Shown piece by piece: positions 8,598 to 17,173 of a stretch of DNA of 64,000 nt. Origin of the DNA: Enterococcus nangangensis (GTDB lineage: Bacteria > Bacillota > Bacilli > Lactobacillales > Enterococcaceae); NCBI RefSeq assembly GCF_005405245.1, contig NZ_BJDR01000003.1, forward strand, positions 1 to 64,000. Direction: 5' to 3'. The position numbers were made by a program, and so were the translations under genes. The number at the start of each line of letters is the position of its first letter. Position 1 is the first letter of the stretch. The notes under the pieces were generated by a model, which was not told the origin of the DNA, made no database searches, and saw nothing but the letters and a program-made list of their open reading frames with translations.

Positions 8598-9305
8598 ATG
8601 AATAAAGAACATTTTCTTACTGAGCTGACTATTTATTTGAAACCCCTCTCCCCAAAAGAACGAGCTGAGATTCTCGCCACCTACGAAGAGCTGTTTCAAG
8701 ATGGTTTAGCCCAAGGGCAAACAGAAGAAGTCATTGCCAAAGGCTTAGGGAAACCCAAAGACATCGCTGCTGATATTTTGGCTGAGCATCACTTGGATTT
8801 TCAAGAAAAAAAAATCTATCGTAACGGTTGGCAAGAATTTAAACCTGAACATCGCAAGTATGAAGGTCCACGTTTTGATCAAAAGGACTATACGACGTCA
8901 CAGACCAAAAATAATCAGCAAACACAAGGGGTACAAGACGATTTCCCTTACGCTGAACAATACGGGGACTATCGGCGGCCACCAAAGTCCCAGAGCGTTT
9001 TAAAAAAATTAATGCTCTTAGCCTTTAACTTACTCATTTTCATTTGGGCGTGGTTTAGTATTTTCATGACCTGCATCGCATGTTGGCTGACGGTAGTCGT
9101 CTTGCTTTGCGCTCCATTAATTGGTGTGGGACTCTTTTTCTTCTTACCCTTTAGTGCAGCCATCTTCCAAATGGCTATTGCCATGATTTTATTCGGTTGT
9201 GGCTTACTAGGCCTTTGTGTCGGTCGGCCGATTACCCACTTTTTCTTTTCTTTAACGAAACGTTACTGGCGCTTTAACCGTACCGTCTTTAGTGGAGGAG
9301 TCTAA
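8598..9305 (+). CDS. HAAS (DUF1700) domain membrane protein
   Basis: A 235-residue protein. Residues 1-65 form the HAAS/DUF1700 helical bundle: MNKEHFLTELTIYLKPLSPKE, then EILATYEELFQDGLAQGQ, then GLGKPKDIAADIL. A charged linker follows, then two or three C-terminal membrane segments (about 145-215). ATG 8598 is preceded by AAGGAG at 8586-8591; the frame opens earlier at a TTG that would swallow the ribosome site. The stop abuts the ATG of the DUF4097 gene at 9306, so both are co-translated. HAAS proteins typically partner PadR regulators or envelope-stress modules. The upstream LiaR-like box suggests a cell-envelope stress role, by inference. Confidence 0.85.
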   Translation: MNKEHFLTELTIYLKPLSPKERAEILATYEELFQDGLAQGQTEEVIAKGLGKPKDIAADILAEHHLDFQEKKIYRNGWQEFKPEHRKYEGPRFDQKDYTTSQTKNNQQTQGVQDDFPYAEQYGDYRRPPKSQSVLKKLMLLAFNLLIFIWAWFSIFMTCIACWLTVVVLLCAPLIGVGLFFFLPFSAAIFQMAIAMILFGCGLLGLCVGRPITHFFFSLTKRYWRFNRTVFSGGV

Positions 9306-10487
9306 ATGAAAAAATCTTCCATTGCCCTTTTAGTTTTAGGTTTTCTTTTAATCGTTGGGGGCGGCGTTACCGCTCTTTTAACTTTTTCCGGTGCCAAAGA
9401 CAGCGTCACGAAAAATATTGACGAAGCCTACACTGTCTCTGGGGACACTTTAAACTTGGTTTTAAGTAGTCCTACCCAAATTTATCTCACCACTTCTGAT
9501 ACGCAAAAAGTGGAAATCACTGGGACTGTCGTTTCCCTCAATGACTCCACAGTGACTACCCAACAAGCGGACAACACTGTTTCTGTAACGATTAAAAAAG
9601 GGACGAGCCAAGATAGCACGAAGAAATTCATCACGGATTTGGCTAGTGGCGAAGGCGTTTTAAATATTGCCATTCCCCGCTCCATCAAAAATCTCAGTAT
9701 AGAGAGTCCCCGCTTACAAGCTCACAATTTAACTTTGGCGAGTCTCAGCGTTACGCAAACCAAACTTAATTACGAAAACGAAAGTAGCTACTGGTACTTT
9801 GACGCCTTAAAAACCAACGAGTTAACCGTCAGTGGTAATGATGGGAACTTCTCCTTTACGGAACCTTTAATTGAAACCTTAGTCACCAAAGAATTAAACA
9901 GCAGTCAACTGACTTTAACCAATGGTAAAATTACCAGCAGCACTTTTAATGGGAACAACAATGATTTCCAATTGGATAATAGTTTTGGCCCTATGGACTT
10001 TCAAGAGCTAAGTGGCGGCAGTGTCTCCTTACGTAATCATAATGGTGATGTAGCAGTCACTGGTGACGGCTTAAACTTAGAAATCAACGACCGCTTAGCT
10101 GGTAATCTCACTGCAAAATTAGAACGTGGCAACATCACAGGTTATTTGGAAAATGATCAACTAGCCAATATCCTAATTACTGCCAACACTACTACTGGGA
10201 CCATTGCTTTGTTTGATCAAGAGGATAGTAAAACTTTCGGTGCGGCCAATAGCAAATATCATTGGGACTTAAGTACGACGATTGGCGACATTCATTTTCA
10301 ACAATTTGAAGTCTATGAAGAAGACTACGATGAAGAGTACGATGATGATGACCAGCAGCCAGAAGCTTCCGTCTCTATTGAAGGAAGTGCCCCAGAAGAA
10401 GATTTAGATAACGGAGCTACCGTGGCCAGCACTACTGCTGAAAGTAGTACGGCCGACAGTACTGTCACCAGTTCGACGACGGATTAA
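9306..10487 (+). CDS. DUF4097 family beta-strand-repeat protein, membrane anchored
   Basis: A 393-residue protein with an N-terminal membrane segment (residues 6-27, no lipobox) followed by repetitive beta-strand segments typical of the DUF4097 adhesin-like fold (LNLVLSSPTQIYLTTSDTQK; GSVSLRNHNGDVAVTGDGLN; TTIGDIHFQQF). The C-terminal 70 residues are strongly acidic and then Ser/Thr-rich (EVYEEDYDEEYDDDDQQPE, then repeated TAESST), a low-complexity tail. Its start codon follows the HAAS stop without a gap, and GGAGGAG from the preceding gene serves as ribosome site. In enterococci a single protein (LiaX) joins a HAAS-like N-terminus to this fold. Here the two parts are separate genes, so a LiaX/LiaG-like sensing role is only a suggestion. 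Confidence 0.85.
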   Translation: MKKSSIALLVLGFLLIVGGGVTALLTFSGAKDSVTKNIDEAYTVSGDTLNLVLSSPTQIYLTTSDTQKVEITGTVVSLNDSTVTTQQADNTVSVTIKKGTSQDSTKKFITDLASGEGVLNIAIPRSIKNLSIESPRLQAHNLTLASLSVTQTKLNYENESSYWYFDALKTNELTVSGNDGNFSFTEPLIETLVTKELNSSQLTLTNGKITSSTFNGNNNDFQLDNSFGPMDFQELSGGSVSLRNHNGDVAVTGDGLNLEINDRLAGNLTAKLERGNITGYLENDQLANILITANTTTGTIALFDQEDSKTFGAANSKYHWDLSTTIGDIHFQQFEVYEEDYDEEYDDDDQQPEASVSIEGSAPEEDLDNGATVASTTAESSTADSTVTSSTTD

Positions 10488-10501
10488 ATTATTCTACGGC
10501 G

Positions 10502-10537
10502 AAAGCCGCGCTACACATGGCGCGGCTTTTTTTGTTC
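10502..10537 (+). terminator. Rho-independent terminator of the HAAS-DUF4097 operon
   Basis: A GC-rich 10-bp stem (10502-10511 with 10520-10529) is followed by a T-tract (to 10533). Confidence 0.93.
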
Positions 10538-10594
10538 GCCCTTTGTTAAGAAATTTATGCTACAATAAGTTCATCATTTTTTAAAGGAGCAGCT

Positions 10595-11254
10595 ATGCAA
10601 AATAAAGAAAAATATTGGCACTGGGCCTCGTCTAGTGCGTTACTCTTTGTCTTTTTAGGATATGTGGTGAAATTTTACGACGACTGGTTGTTTTTTGATG
10701 CGCCGTTGCAAAATATCATTCGTGGCAAACTTTCCAATGGGGCGACCCAATTTTTCAAATGGATTACCCAATTTGGCAATCCGGTGCCCTTAATTATTTT
10801 AACCTTGGCAGTGGCGGTACTTTTTTATAGTCAGAAAAAAAGAGTGGCGGCTCTTTACCTCTTGGTGAATATCGCCTTAGGTAGTGGGGTTTTGAATAAT
10901 TTATTGAAACTGGTTTATTTAAGACAACGCCCCACGCTTCCCCATTTAGTGACGGAACTTACTTATAGTTTTCCTAGCGGTCACGCTATGGGGAGCATGA
11001 TGTTTTTTGGTACCCTCATCGTCCTTGTTCCTCTTTTAGCTACCACTAAAAAATGGCAGTGGGCTGGGCGCATCTTTTTAGGGCTCATAGTTGTCCTTAT
11101 TGGCATCAGCCGAATTTATCTTGGTGTTCATTTTCCAAGTGATATTTTAGGTGGCTGGCTCTTGGGTGTTACTTGGCTTTTTGCCACTTATCCGTTATAT
11201 GACCGCTACAGCTTTATCGAACGCTTCAAACAAACTCAACGTCAAAGGAAGTAA
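10595..11254 (+). CDS. PAP2-family membrane phosphatase
   Basis: A 219-residue protein with about six membrane segments. It carries the three PAP2 signatures in order: a KX6RP-like element (KLVYLRQRP, about residue 107), PSGH (128-131 region) and SRIYLGVHFPSD (about 170-181). Enzymes of this class dephosphorylate undecaprenyl pyrophosphate, phosphatidic acid or phosphatidylglycerophosphate at the membrane; the substrate cannot be decided here. An extended -10 (TGC-TACAAT, 10558-10566) and an AAAGGAG ribosome site precede it. The stop at 11254 is 4 nt before the radical SAM gene, so they are likely one operon. Confidence 0.9.
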   Translation: MQNKEKYWHWASSSALLFVFLGYVVKFYDDWLFFDAPLQNIIRGKLSNGATQFFKWITQFGNPVPLIILTLAVAVLFYSQKKRVAALYLLVNIALGSGVLNNLLKLVYLRQRPTLPHLVTELTYSFPSGHAMGSMMFFGTLIVLVPLLATTKKWQWAGRIFLGLIVVLIGISRIYLGVHFPSDILGGWLLGVTWLFATYPLYDRYSFIERFKQTQRQRK

Positions 11255-11258
11255 TGAA

Positions 11259-12230
11259 ATGACTTTTACTTATCGGGATGATTTACATAAACGTTATCAT
11301 TCTTGGAATTATGAATTGCGCCACGAATTTGGCGAAAAAATTTTTAAGGTGCCTATTGATGGTGGCTTTGACTGCCCCAATCGTGACGGTACGGCAGCAA
11401 AAGGCGGTTGTACTTTTTGTTCTGTCTCCGGTTCTGGCGATATGATTATCGCCCCCACTGATCCTTTACCCCAACAATTCCACAAAGAGGTCCAGCAGTT
11501 GCATCATAAATGGGAAAGTACGAAAAAATACATCGTCTACTTTCAAAATTTTACCAATACCCATGCCCCCGTTGAAGTCTTGCGGCAACGCTATGAACAA
11601 GTGGTAAATTTACCCGGTGTGGTGGGCCTAAGTATCGGCACGCGTCCGGATTGCTTGCCGCCTGAAACTATTGCATACTTAGCCGAGCTAAATCAACGGC
11701 TCTATCTTTGGGTGGAGTTAGGTTTGCAAACGACTTTTGAAAGTACCAGCAACGCCATTAACCGCGCTCATGATTATCAGACTTATTTAGATGCCGTAGA
11801 GCGTTTGCGCAAACACAACATTCGCGTCTGCACCCACTTGATTAACGGTCTTCCGGGAGAAACCATTCCCATGATGTTGGAAAATGTGCGCCGCACCATT
11901 GTGGACTCAGATATTCAAGGCATCAAGCTACATCTTTTACATTTAATGAAAAAAACGCGGATGGTGAAAGACTACCGAGAAGGCCGCTTAAAATTTTTAA
12001 CCCGGGATGAGTATGTCCAGTTAATTGTGGATCAATTAGAAATGATTCCGCCAGAAATTATCATTCACCGTTTGACTGGGGATGCGCCTTTTGATGCTTT
12101 AATTGGCCCGGCGTGGAGCTTAAAGAAATGGGAAGTCTTAAACGCCATTGACGACGAATTAGCGCACCGCGATACTTACCAAGGAGCCAAAGATGTCCGT
12201 AAGGGAGTGCCCGCCTTTTATGTTAGATAA
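11259..12230 (+). CDS. ytqA: TIGR01212-family radical SAM protein (YtqA/MnmL-type tRNA modification)
   Basis: A 323-residue radical SAM enzyme with the cluster-binding segment CPNRDGTAAKGGCTFC, where the cysteine spacing is the one characteristic of this YhcC/YtqA family. The Elp3-like TIM barrel motifs (GLSIGTRPDCLP; YLWVELGLQT; THLINGLPGE) follow. Start ATG 11259 has an AAAGGAAG ribosome site; the frame runs further upstream inside the PAP2 gene but lacks homology there. The gene overlaps ytqB. In Bacillus-type bacteria YtqA and YtqB convert wobble cmnm5-type uridine to mnm5s2U. The pairing here supports that role. Confidence 0.9.
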   Translation: MTFTYRDDLHKRYHSWNYELRHEFGEKIFKVPIDGGFDCPNRDGTAAKGGCTFCSVSGSGDMIIAPTDPLPQQFHKEVQQLHHKWESTKKYIVYFQNFTNTHAPVEVLRQRYEQVVNLPGVVGLSIGTRPDCLPPETIAYLAELNQRLYLWVELGLQTTFESTSNAINRAHDYQTYLDAVERLRKHNIRVCTHLINGLPGETIPMMLENVRRTIVDSDIQGIKLHLLHLMKKTRMVKDYREGRLKFLTRDEYVQLIVDQLEMIPPEIIIHRLTGDAPFDALIGPAWSLKKWEVLNAIDDELAHRDTYQGAKDVRKGVPAFYVR

Positions 12231-12786
12231 TGCTTTACAATTTAGTCATACGCTGTTAAAAGAAATTTTAAAGACCGGCGACGTGGTGGTGGATGCCACC
12301 ATGGGTAACGGCCATGACACTTTATTTTTAAGCCAGTGCGTTGGGACAACTGGGAAAGTTTATGCTTTTGATATTCAAGAGTCCGCCCTCGTACTGACGG
12401 AAAAATTATTAAGCGCCGCACAGTGCCCGCCGAACTATCAGCTATTCTTAGCTGGACACGAGACGGTAGCCCAACATTTGCCACCAGACACCATGCTCCA
12501 AGGGGCCATCTTCAACCTCGGCTACTTACCTCAAGGGGATAAAACAGTGGTGACGCAGGGAAGCACTACCTTAGTCGCTTTAAAAAGTTTACTAGCTTGT
12601 TTAGCTGTTGGTGGGCGCATCGTCCTAGTGGTCTATTGGGGCCATCCCGGCGGGGAGACTGAAAAAGAAGCCTTGCTAGACTTTTGTCAAAGTTTGCCGC
12701 AAAAAATTTGGCATGTGGCCTGCTACAATTTTATTAATCAAAAAAATCAGCCGCCTTTTACGTTATGTATTGAGCGGCGACGTTAA
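12193..12786 (+). CDS. ytqB: YtqB/MnmM-type tRNA wobble-uridine methyltransferase
   Basis: A class I SAM-dependent methyltransferase of about 197 residues. The SAM motif is VVDATMGNGHDTLFL, with AFDIQESAL as the acidic second motif, then IFNLGYLPQGDK and VVYWGHPGG, all typical of the YtqB (rRNA methylase-like, MnmM) family. Two starts are possible. ATG 12193 has AAGGAG 6 nt upstream, while ATG 12220 (MLDNALQFSH) fits homologue length better but has its AAGGGAG box 12 nt away. The gene overlaps the end of ytqA by at least 11 bp, which implies coupling. It probably methylates nm5U34 to mnm5U34. Confidence 0.9.
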   Translation: MSVRECPPFMLDNALQFSHTLLKEILKTGDVVVDATMGNGHDTLFLSQCVGTTGKVYAFDIQESALVLTEKLLSAAQCPPNYQLFLAGHETVAQHLPPDTMLQGAIFNLGYLPQGDKTVVTQGSTTLVALKSLLACLAVGGRIVLVVYWGHPGGETEKEALLDFCQSLPQKIWHVACYNFINQKNQPPFTLCIERRR

Positions 12787-12822
12787 AAGACCTGAGACGC
12801 GTGTCTCAGGTCTTCTTTTTTA
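12787..12822. terminator. Terminator between ytqB and the ThrE-type gene
   Basis: A 12-bp perfect stem (12787-12798 with 12803-12814) is followed on plus by a T-run (12816-12821). It overlaps the end of the minus-strand gene and could work in both directions. Confidence 0.9.
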
Positions 12823-14062
12823 GCCATAAGCGTTTGAAAAAGATGGCGTAAAGTTCATCCCCCAATAAGCTCCCCATCGCCAACGCCAACAAGCTCAATA
12901 AAACATTACTGAAGGTTAAGCTAGCTGCCGTCATGGTGCCAGTGAACCACTGATTTAAGCCGACAAATAACGTAATCCCCGGCACCACCGCTACTAAAGC
13001 GGGAATGAAAAACATTGTCATGGGCTCTTTACAACGGCGCGCTAACAATTGCGAAACGATGGACAACAAACTGATACTCAACAGATTATTTAACAAGTTA
13101 CCCGCTACCGCTCCAGAAATAGCTACATAACTACACCAGGTCACCACCCCCGCTAAGCCGATGGCGGCAAATAAATGTTTGGGAGCATGAATAATGACTG
13201 CAAAGGCAATGGAACAAAGGGCACTGCCGACAATTTGCCAAAGAAGAGGAACACTAGTAAAAATAATCTGCCCTGAAGCCACCGGTGCAAAAGGTAAAAA
13301 CTGCAAAAAAACAATCCCTAGCGACAAAGAGACCAGACTAGTTAAACTTTCCAAAATCATCACTGGACCTGAAATATAATATTTATCAAAGGTATCATGG
13401 ACCCCATTGGTTAAATTAATCCCCGGCACCCGCGGAATAATGGCGGCAATATATAAAAGCGTTGGATCTTGTTGCGTCACGTTACAAAAGATGGCGGCCA
13501 AAAGCCCCGCCACAAAAGTTGCGCAAACTTCCAGTAAAAAGACATTGCTAATTATTTTTTTCAAACTGAAAAAAGCTTGGCGCATCACTAAACCAATGAA
13601 AGCCGCCACGACGCAAGCAAGGAGACTTCCTCCTAAAATCAACGTGATACTGCTACTTAATAAACAGTAGGCCCACCACGCGCCTTGATCCTGGGGACTT
13701 ACTGCTACGACTGCTTTGGTTTTGTCGTAGAGCTCTTCAACAGTTAAGGTTTGGTTAGAGTAGGCACGGGAGAGCTGATTAAGCCGACTAATTTTCGTTA
13801 AGTCAAAGTCTCGTGGGCCAATAGACACAAAATCTACAGTGGCGGTTTTTTCCCGCAAAAAAATGGCGTTAATCGTCACGTAAACGGCCATCTCTTCTTT
13901 TTCCGCTATCGTCAAAAATGACGAATTTTGCAACAAGCGATTCATGGTGTCTTCAGCCCGCTTCAGTTCCGACCCGGCTTCAATTAAACTTTTCCCCATT
14001 AATAAAATAGTGCGCCCTAATAAGTGTCGTTGGTCCGCTAATTCTGCTGTCGTTATTGTCAT
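12806..14062 (-). CDS. ThrE-like threonine/serine exporter family membrane protein
   Basis: A 418-residue protein that joins both halves of the ThrE family. The N-terminal DUF1212 part has the cytoplasmic motif GSELKRAEDTMNRL (about residue 30) and the membrane motif AAIIPRVPGINLTNGV. The C-terminal DUF3815/ThrE_2 part has MFFIPALVAVVPGITLF. About ten membrane segments are visible. Many Firmicutes split this into two genes; here it is one. The family exports threonine, serine or small dicarboxylates; the substrate is not known. The CAGGAG box touches the ATG at 14062, which is closer than optimal, so an internal start near Met23 is conceivable. Confidence 0.87.
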   Translation of the reverse strand: MTITTAELADQRHLLGRTILLMGKSLIEAGSELKRAEDTMNRLLQNSSFLTIAEKEEMAVYVTINAIFLREKTATVDFVSIGPRDFDLTKISRLNQLSRAYSNQTLTVEELYDKTKAVVAVSPQDQGAWWAYCLLSSSITLILGGSLLACVVAAFIGLVMRQAFFSLKKIISNVFLLEVCATFVAGLLAAIFCNVTQQDPTLLYIAAIIPRVPGINLTNGVHDTFDKYYISGPVMILESLTSLVSLSLGIVFLQFLPFAPVASGQIIFTSVPLLWQIVGSALCSIAFAVIIHAPKHLFAAIGLAGVVTWCSYVAISGAVAGNLLNNLLSISLLSIVSQLLARRCKEPMTMFFIPALVAVVPGITLFVGLNQWFTGTMTAASLTFSNVLLSLLALAMGSLLGDELYAIFFKRLWLKKKT

Positions 14063-14135
14063 CTCCTGCCCCCTGTTCCATCAATTCTCCCGTATTTTAG
14101 AAGTTACGTGGCCCCTTGTCAAGATAAGTTGTTGT

Positions 14136-14175
14136 AAAAAGACTCCCTGAAAAAAATTTTTTCAGGGAGTCTTTG
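14136..14175. terminator. Bidirectional-looking terminator after GH42
   Basis: A long perfect inverted repeat GACTCCCTGAAAAAA/TTTTTTCAGGGAGTC (14141-14155 with 14157-14171) is flanked by A/T runs. It terminates the minus-strand GH42 gene. Confidence 0.88.
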
Positions 14176-14179
14176 AGAC

Positions 14180-16180
14180 TTAGCGCTTACTAATAATTAA
14201 ATACGTTGCAAATGGTGCTACAGGTGTTTCGGCATTTAACATGTTGCCGGTTAAAGCATCGGTTTCACCAGCGAAGGTTTGGGGTAAGGAAACTGTAGTG
14301 CCGGTAAAGTTCATGACAAAAGTAAACACTTGGTCTTTGGTGACCCGTTGCGTAACTTCTAACGGCGTGGCTTCTTTAATCGTTGGCGTTAAATGCAGGT
14401 CCGCGGTCATTTGATCCAATAAATGGTCTAAACTTTGCGGTACTAACTGCGTGCCCACGTAAAAGGCTTGGCCTTTGCCGTAATTATTTTTGGTGGCAAA
14501 AGCTTGACCGGCGTAAAAATTACTCGTGTAGCTGCCATAACTTTGCGCCCCTTCTAAATGTAACAAGTCGCATAAGAGTTGGGCTTCTCCAAGAGTGCCA
14601 TCAGTAAAGGCGATGGTGTTGTGTTGTTCCGGGGCCAAAGCGTCAATTTCTTCTGCCCAAACACCACATAATTTTCTAAAAGGACCTGGGTAGCCGCCAA
14701 GAATCACATTATCGGATGCGCCGACAATACCACTCATAAAGGTGGTTAAAAAATGGCCGCCTTGTTCCACGTAGCTCGTTAGACGTTCCGCCACGTCATC
14801 TTTTAATAAATACAAGACGGGAGCCACCACCATTTTGTACTGGCTAAAGTCGGCATCCACGGCTACTAAATCTACCGGGATGTGCCGGTCGTAAAAGTAA
14901 CGATAATACTGTTGAATTTGGGCCACGTATTTTAAATCTACATTGGGGCCACTGGTGTATTCCAAGCTCCAATAGTTATCCCAGTCAAAAACAATGGCCA
15001 CTTCACTGTGATTCTTGGCGCCGATTAAGGCGGGTAGTTGGGCTAACTCTTTGCCTAGTTGGGCCACTTCACGAAAGACACGTGTATCTTCATGACCCAC
15101 GTGCTCAATTACCGCGCCGTGGAATTTTTCACAGCCACCAACGGAACGACGTAATTGGAAAAATTGAATAGTATCGGCGCCGTGGGCAATGGATTGATAA
15201 CTTTGGGCTCGCATTTGTCCCGGTTTTTTCAAGGAGTTATACGCTTGCCAATTTTGTTGACTAGGGGTTTGTTCCATCAACATGAAAGGTTGCTTCTTGA
15301 GCCCCCGCATTAAATCGTGCTTCATGGCAATGGAACTCCACGGTGTATCATAAGCCGGATAGTTATCCCATGAAACGACGTCCATCTCTTTCGCCCACTT
15401 AAAATAATCCAAACCCTTGTAGGTGCCCATCAAGTTAGTGGTAATTGGTGTCGTGGCGTCATATTGCCGAATAATATCCCGTTCCATTTGATAATTAGCC
15501 AACAAGCTATCCGACATAAAACGTCGATAGTCTAAGGATAACCCTGCAAAAGCGGTCTTCTCAGGACTCATGGCATCCCCTAAGCCGTTGGGTGTGACAA
15601 TTTCATCCCACGCATAGACAGTATGGCCCCAAAATTCTAAGTTCCATGCTTGATTCAATGCCGCAATCGTGCCATAGCGTTCCTTTAACCAGACACGAAA
15701 AGCTGCTTCGCATTTTTCGCAGTAACACTCACCGCCATATTCGTTGTTGATGTGCCAACAACTAACGTGGGAATTTTTGCCGTAGCGCTCTGCTAACTTC
15801 GCTACTAAACGACTGGCAAATTTTTGATAGACTAACCTATGAGGACAAGCATTGTGACGTTGACCAAAACGATGAAGTCGTCCGTTAAAGTCCCTTCGCC
15901 CTACTTCCGGATATTTTTTAAACATCCAAGCAGGTAGTGCCGCTGTGGAAGTCGCTAAGACAATTTGATAATTTTCTTTACTTAATAAGTCCACGATTTC
16001 ATCCAGCTCTTGAAAGTTGTATTCCTCTTCAGCGGGTTGAATTTTTGCCCAAGAAAAAACGTTAATCGTTGCCGAATTAATCGCTGCTTCCTTAAAAATC
16101 CGCATATCTTCCCGCCAAACTTCTTGCGGCCATTGATTAGGATTATAGTCGCCGCCGTATAAAATTTTACTAAAGGTCAT
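14180..16180 (-). CDS. GH42 beta-galactosidase
   Basis: A 666-residue cytoplasmic enzyme with no signal peptide. It starts with the GH42 signature (YGGDYNPNQWPQEVWREDM). The acid/base is Glu147 in NNEYG and the nucleophile is Glu303 in LMEQTPSQQNW. The zinc-site cysteines of the family are present (Cys112, 152, 154, 157). The trimerisation domain and small C-terminal beta domain are present. GH42 enzymes typically cleave beta-galactosides from plant galactan or arabinogalactan fragments rather than lactose. The divergent AraC regulator 103 bp away likely controls it, through a -10 box TATACT (16215-16210). It is single and terminated. Confidence 0.96.
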   Translation of the reverse strand: MTFSKILYGGDYNPNQWPQEVWREDMRIFKEAAINSATINVFSWAKIQPAEEEYNFQELDEIVDLLSKENYQIVLATSTAALPAWMFKKYPEVGRRDFNGRLHRFGQRHNACPHRLVYQKFASRLVAKLAERYGKNSHVSCWHINNEYGGECYCEKCEAAFRVWLKERYGTIAALNQAWNLEFWGHTVYAWDEIVTPNGLGDAMSPEKTAFAGLSLDYRRFMSDSLLANYQMERDIIRQYDATTPITTNLMGTYKGLDYFKWAKEMDVVSWDNYPAYDTPWSSIAMKHDLMRGLKKQPFMLMEQTPSQQNWQAYNSLKKPGQMRAQSYQSIAHGADTIQFFQLRRSVGGCEKFHGAVIEHVGHEDTRVFREVAQLGKELAQLPALIGAKNHSEVAIVFDWDNYWSLEYTSGPNVDLKYVAQIQQYYRYFYDRHIPVDLVAVDADFSQYKMVVAPVLYLLKDDVAERLTSYVEQGGHFLTTFMSGIVGASDNVILGGYPGPFRKLCGVWAEEIDALAPEQHNTIAFTDGTLGEAQLLCDLLHLEGAQSYGSYTSNFYAGQAFATKNNYGKGQAFYVGTQLVPQSLDHLLDQMTADLHLTPTIKEATPLEVTQRVTKDQVFTFVMNFTGTTVSLPQTFAGETDALTGNMLNAETPVAPFATYLIISKR

Positions 16181-16283
16181 TTGGGTCCCTCCAATTTTTT
16201 ACTACTTTTAGTATAAAAGAGTTTTCCCTTTTAAGTATTCTCTGCTAAACTAATTAATATCAAAAATAGAAACAGGTGAGTCC
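16181..16283. promoter_or_regulatory. Divergent promoter region of GH42 and its AraC regulator
   Basis: This 103-bp gap holds on minus TATACT (16215-16210) with a weak -35. On plus TAAACT (16246-16251) precedes the regulator. The poor -35 boxes suggest AraC-dependent activation. No clear cre site is seen. Confidence 0.45.
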
Positions 16284-17093
16284 ATGCCCCTTTATTTCGA
16301 TTTAGTTAATCGCGACTTTCCCTTTATGTTGGAAAGTATCGGCTGTGACTGGGTGCAAGTCCCCATTAAGCGGCCAGACGGGCATCCGTATTATCATTGG
16401 CTACAAACCCAAAGCGGCGAAGGTGAAATTACCATTGGGGAAGTGAAATTATCCTTACCTAAAGATGCTGGAGTCTTAATCGCGCCTTTTATTCCCCATC
16501 AGTATGCCGCCAAAGGAAGCGAACCCTGGGTCACATCTTTTGTCACCATTAAAGGAACTTTTGCTGACCGAATTAGCGAGATGATGCAAGAAGAAAATTA
16601 TCTTTACGTGCAAAAAGAGCCGCAAATTTTAACTTGGCTCCACGGCATCGTTGATTCATACGAAAAAAGAAGCATTAGCGGTACAGAACTTTCGGTGGAA
16701 ACGTATCGGTTGCTGTTGCAACTCACCAAACATTTAGAGTGGCAACCGCCCCTGGAAAATAAATTAGTCCAAACCTATTTGAAGCCAACGATTGCGTATA
16801 TCGAAACACATTTTGCCGAAGACTTATCGGTGGAAATCTTAGCGGAAACTATTTTCGTGACGCCGCAATATTTAACCCGCCTCTTCCGCCGCTTTTATGG
16901 CGTGACTGCTTCCGAATACTTGATGCGCCTACGGATTAAAAAGGCCAAAGAGCTTTTACTAACTAAAAAAGATACCGAAATCCAAGTCATTAGCCAACTA
17001 GTGGGCTTTAAAAGCAGTAGCCACTTCATTGCTACCTTTAAAAAACTCACCAGCTACACCCCGATTCAGTTCCGTCAGCTTTATTTAAATTAA
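16284..17093 (+). CDS. AraC-family regulator next to GH42
   Basis: A 269-residue regulator. Residues 1-110 form a cupin-like sensing domain (SLPKDAGVLIAPFIPHQYAA). Residues about 165-268 contain two helix-turn-helix motifs of the AraC type (LSVEILAETIFVTPQYLTRLF and IQVISQLVGFKSSSHFIATF). Divergent placement implies it senses a galactoside-type ligand and activates the GH42 gene. It converges on the rhamnogalacturonan operon, with a strong hairpin between. Start ATG 16284 follows an AGGTGAG box. Confidence 0.92.
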   Translation: MPLYFDLVNRDFPFMLESIGCDWVQVPIKRPDGHPYYHWLQTQSGEGEITIGEVKLSLPKDAGVLIAPFIPHQYAAKGSEPWVTSFVTIKGTFADRISEMMQEENYLYVQKEPQILTWLHGIVDSYEKRSISGTELSVETYRLLLQLTKHLEWQPPLENKLVQTYLKPTIAYIETHFAEDLSVEILAETIFVTPQYLTRLFRRFYGVTASEYLMRLRIKKAKELLLTKKDTEIQVISQLVGFKSSSHFIATFKKLTSYTPIQFRQLYLN

Positions 17094-17170
17094 AAACACA
17101 CTGCCTGTTGATAACGGCGCCTTCCCCCATTTATTTGGGAGTGCGCGTTTAACAGTCAGTGTGTGTTTTT
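17092..17170. terminator. Long nested hairpin acting as bidirectional terminator
   Basis: Outer arms AAAAACACACTG and CAGTGTGTGTTTTT (17092-17103 with 17157-17170) enclose further pairing (CTGTT/AACAG, GCGC/GCGC, CCC/GGG), giving a nearly continuous 79-nt stem-loop between converging genes. Confidence 0.75.
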
Positions 17171-17173
17171 ATT

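Noticed and set aside
8439-8699. An 86-codon minus-strand frame across the HAAS promoter
   Set aside because: It overlaps a strong promoter, the stress box and the HAAS start, has no ribosome site and encodes no known domain.
16244-16256. CTAAACTAATTA in the GH42/AraC intergenic region as a third XylR operator
   Set aside because: Only the short TAAACTAA core is shared and it coincides with a likely -10 box. The flanking bases common to the two xylan sites are absent.
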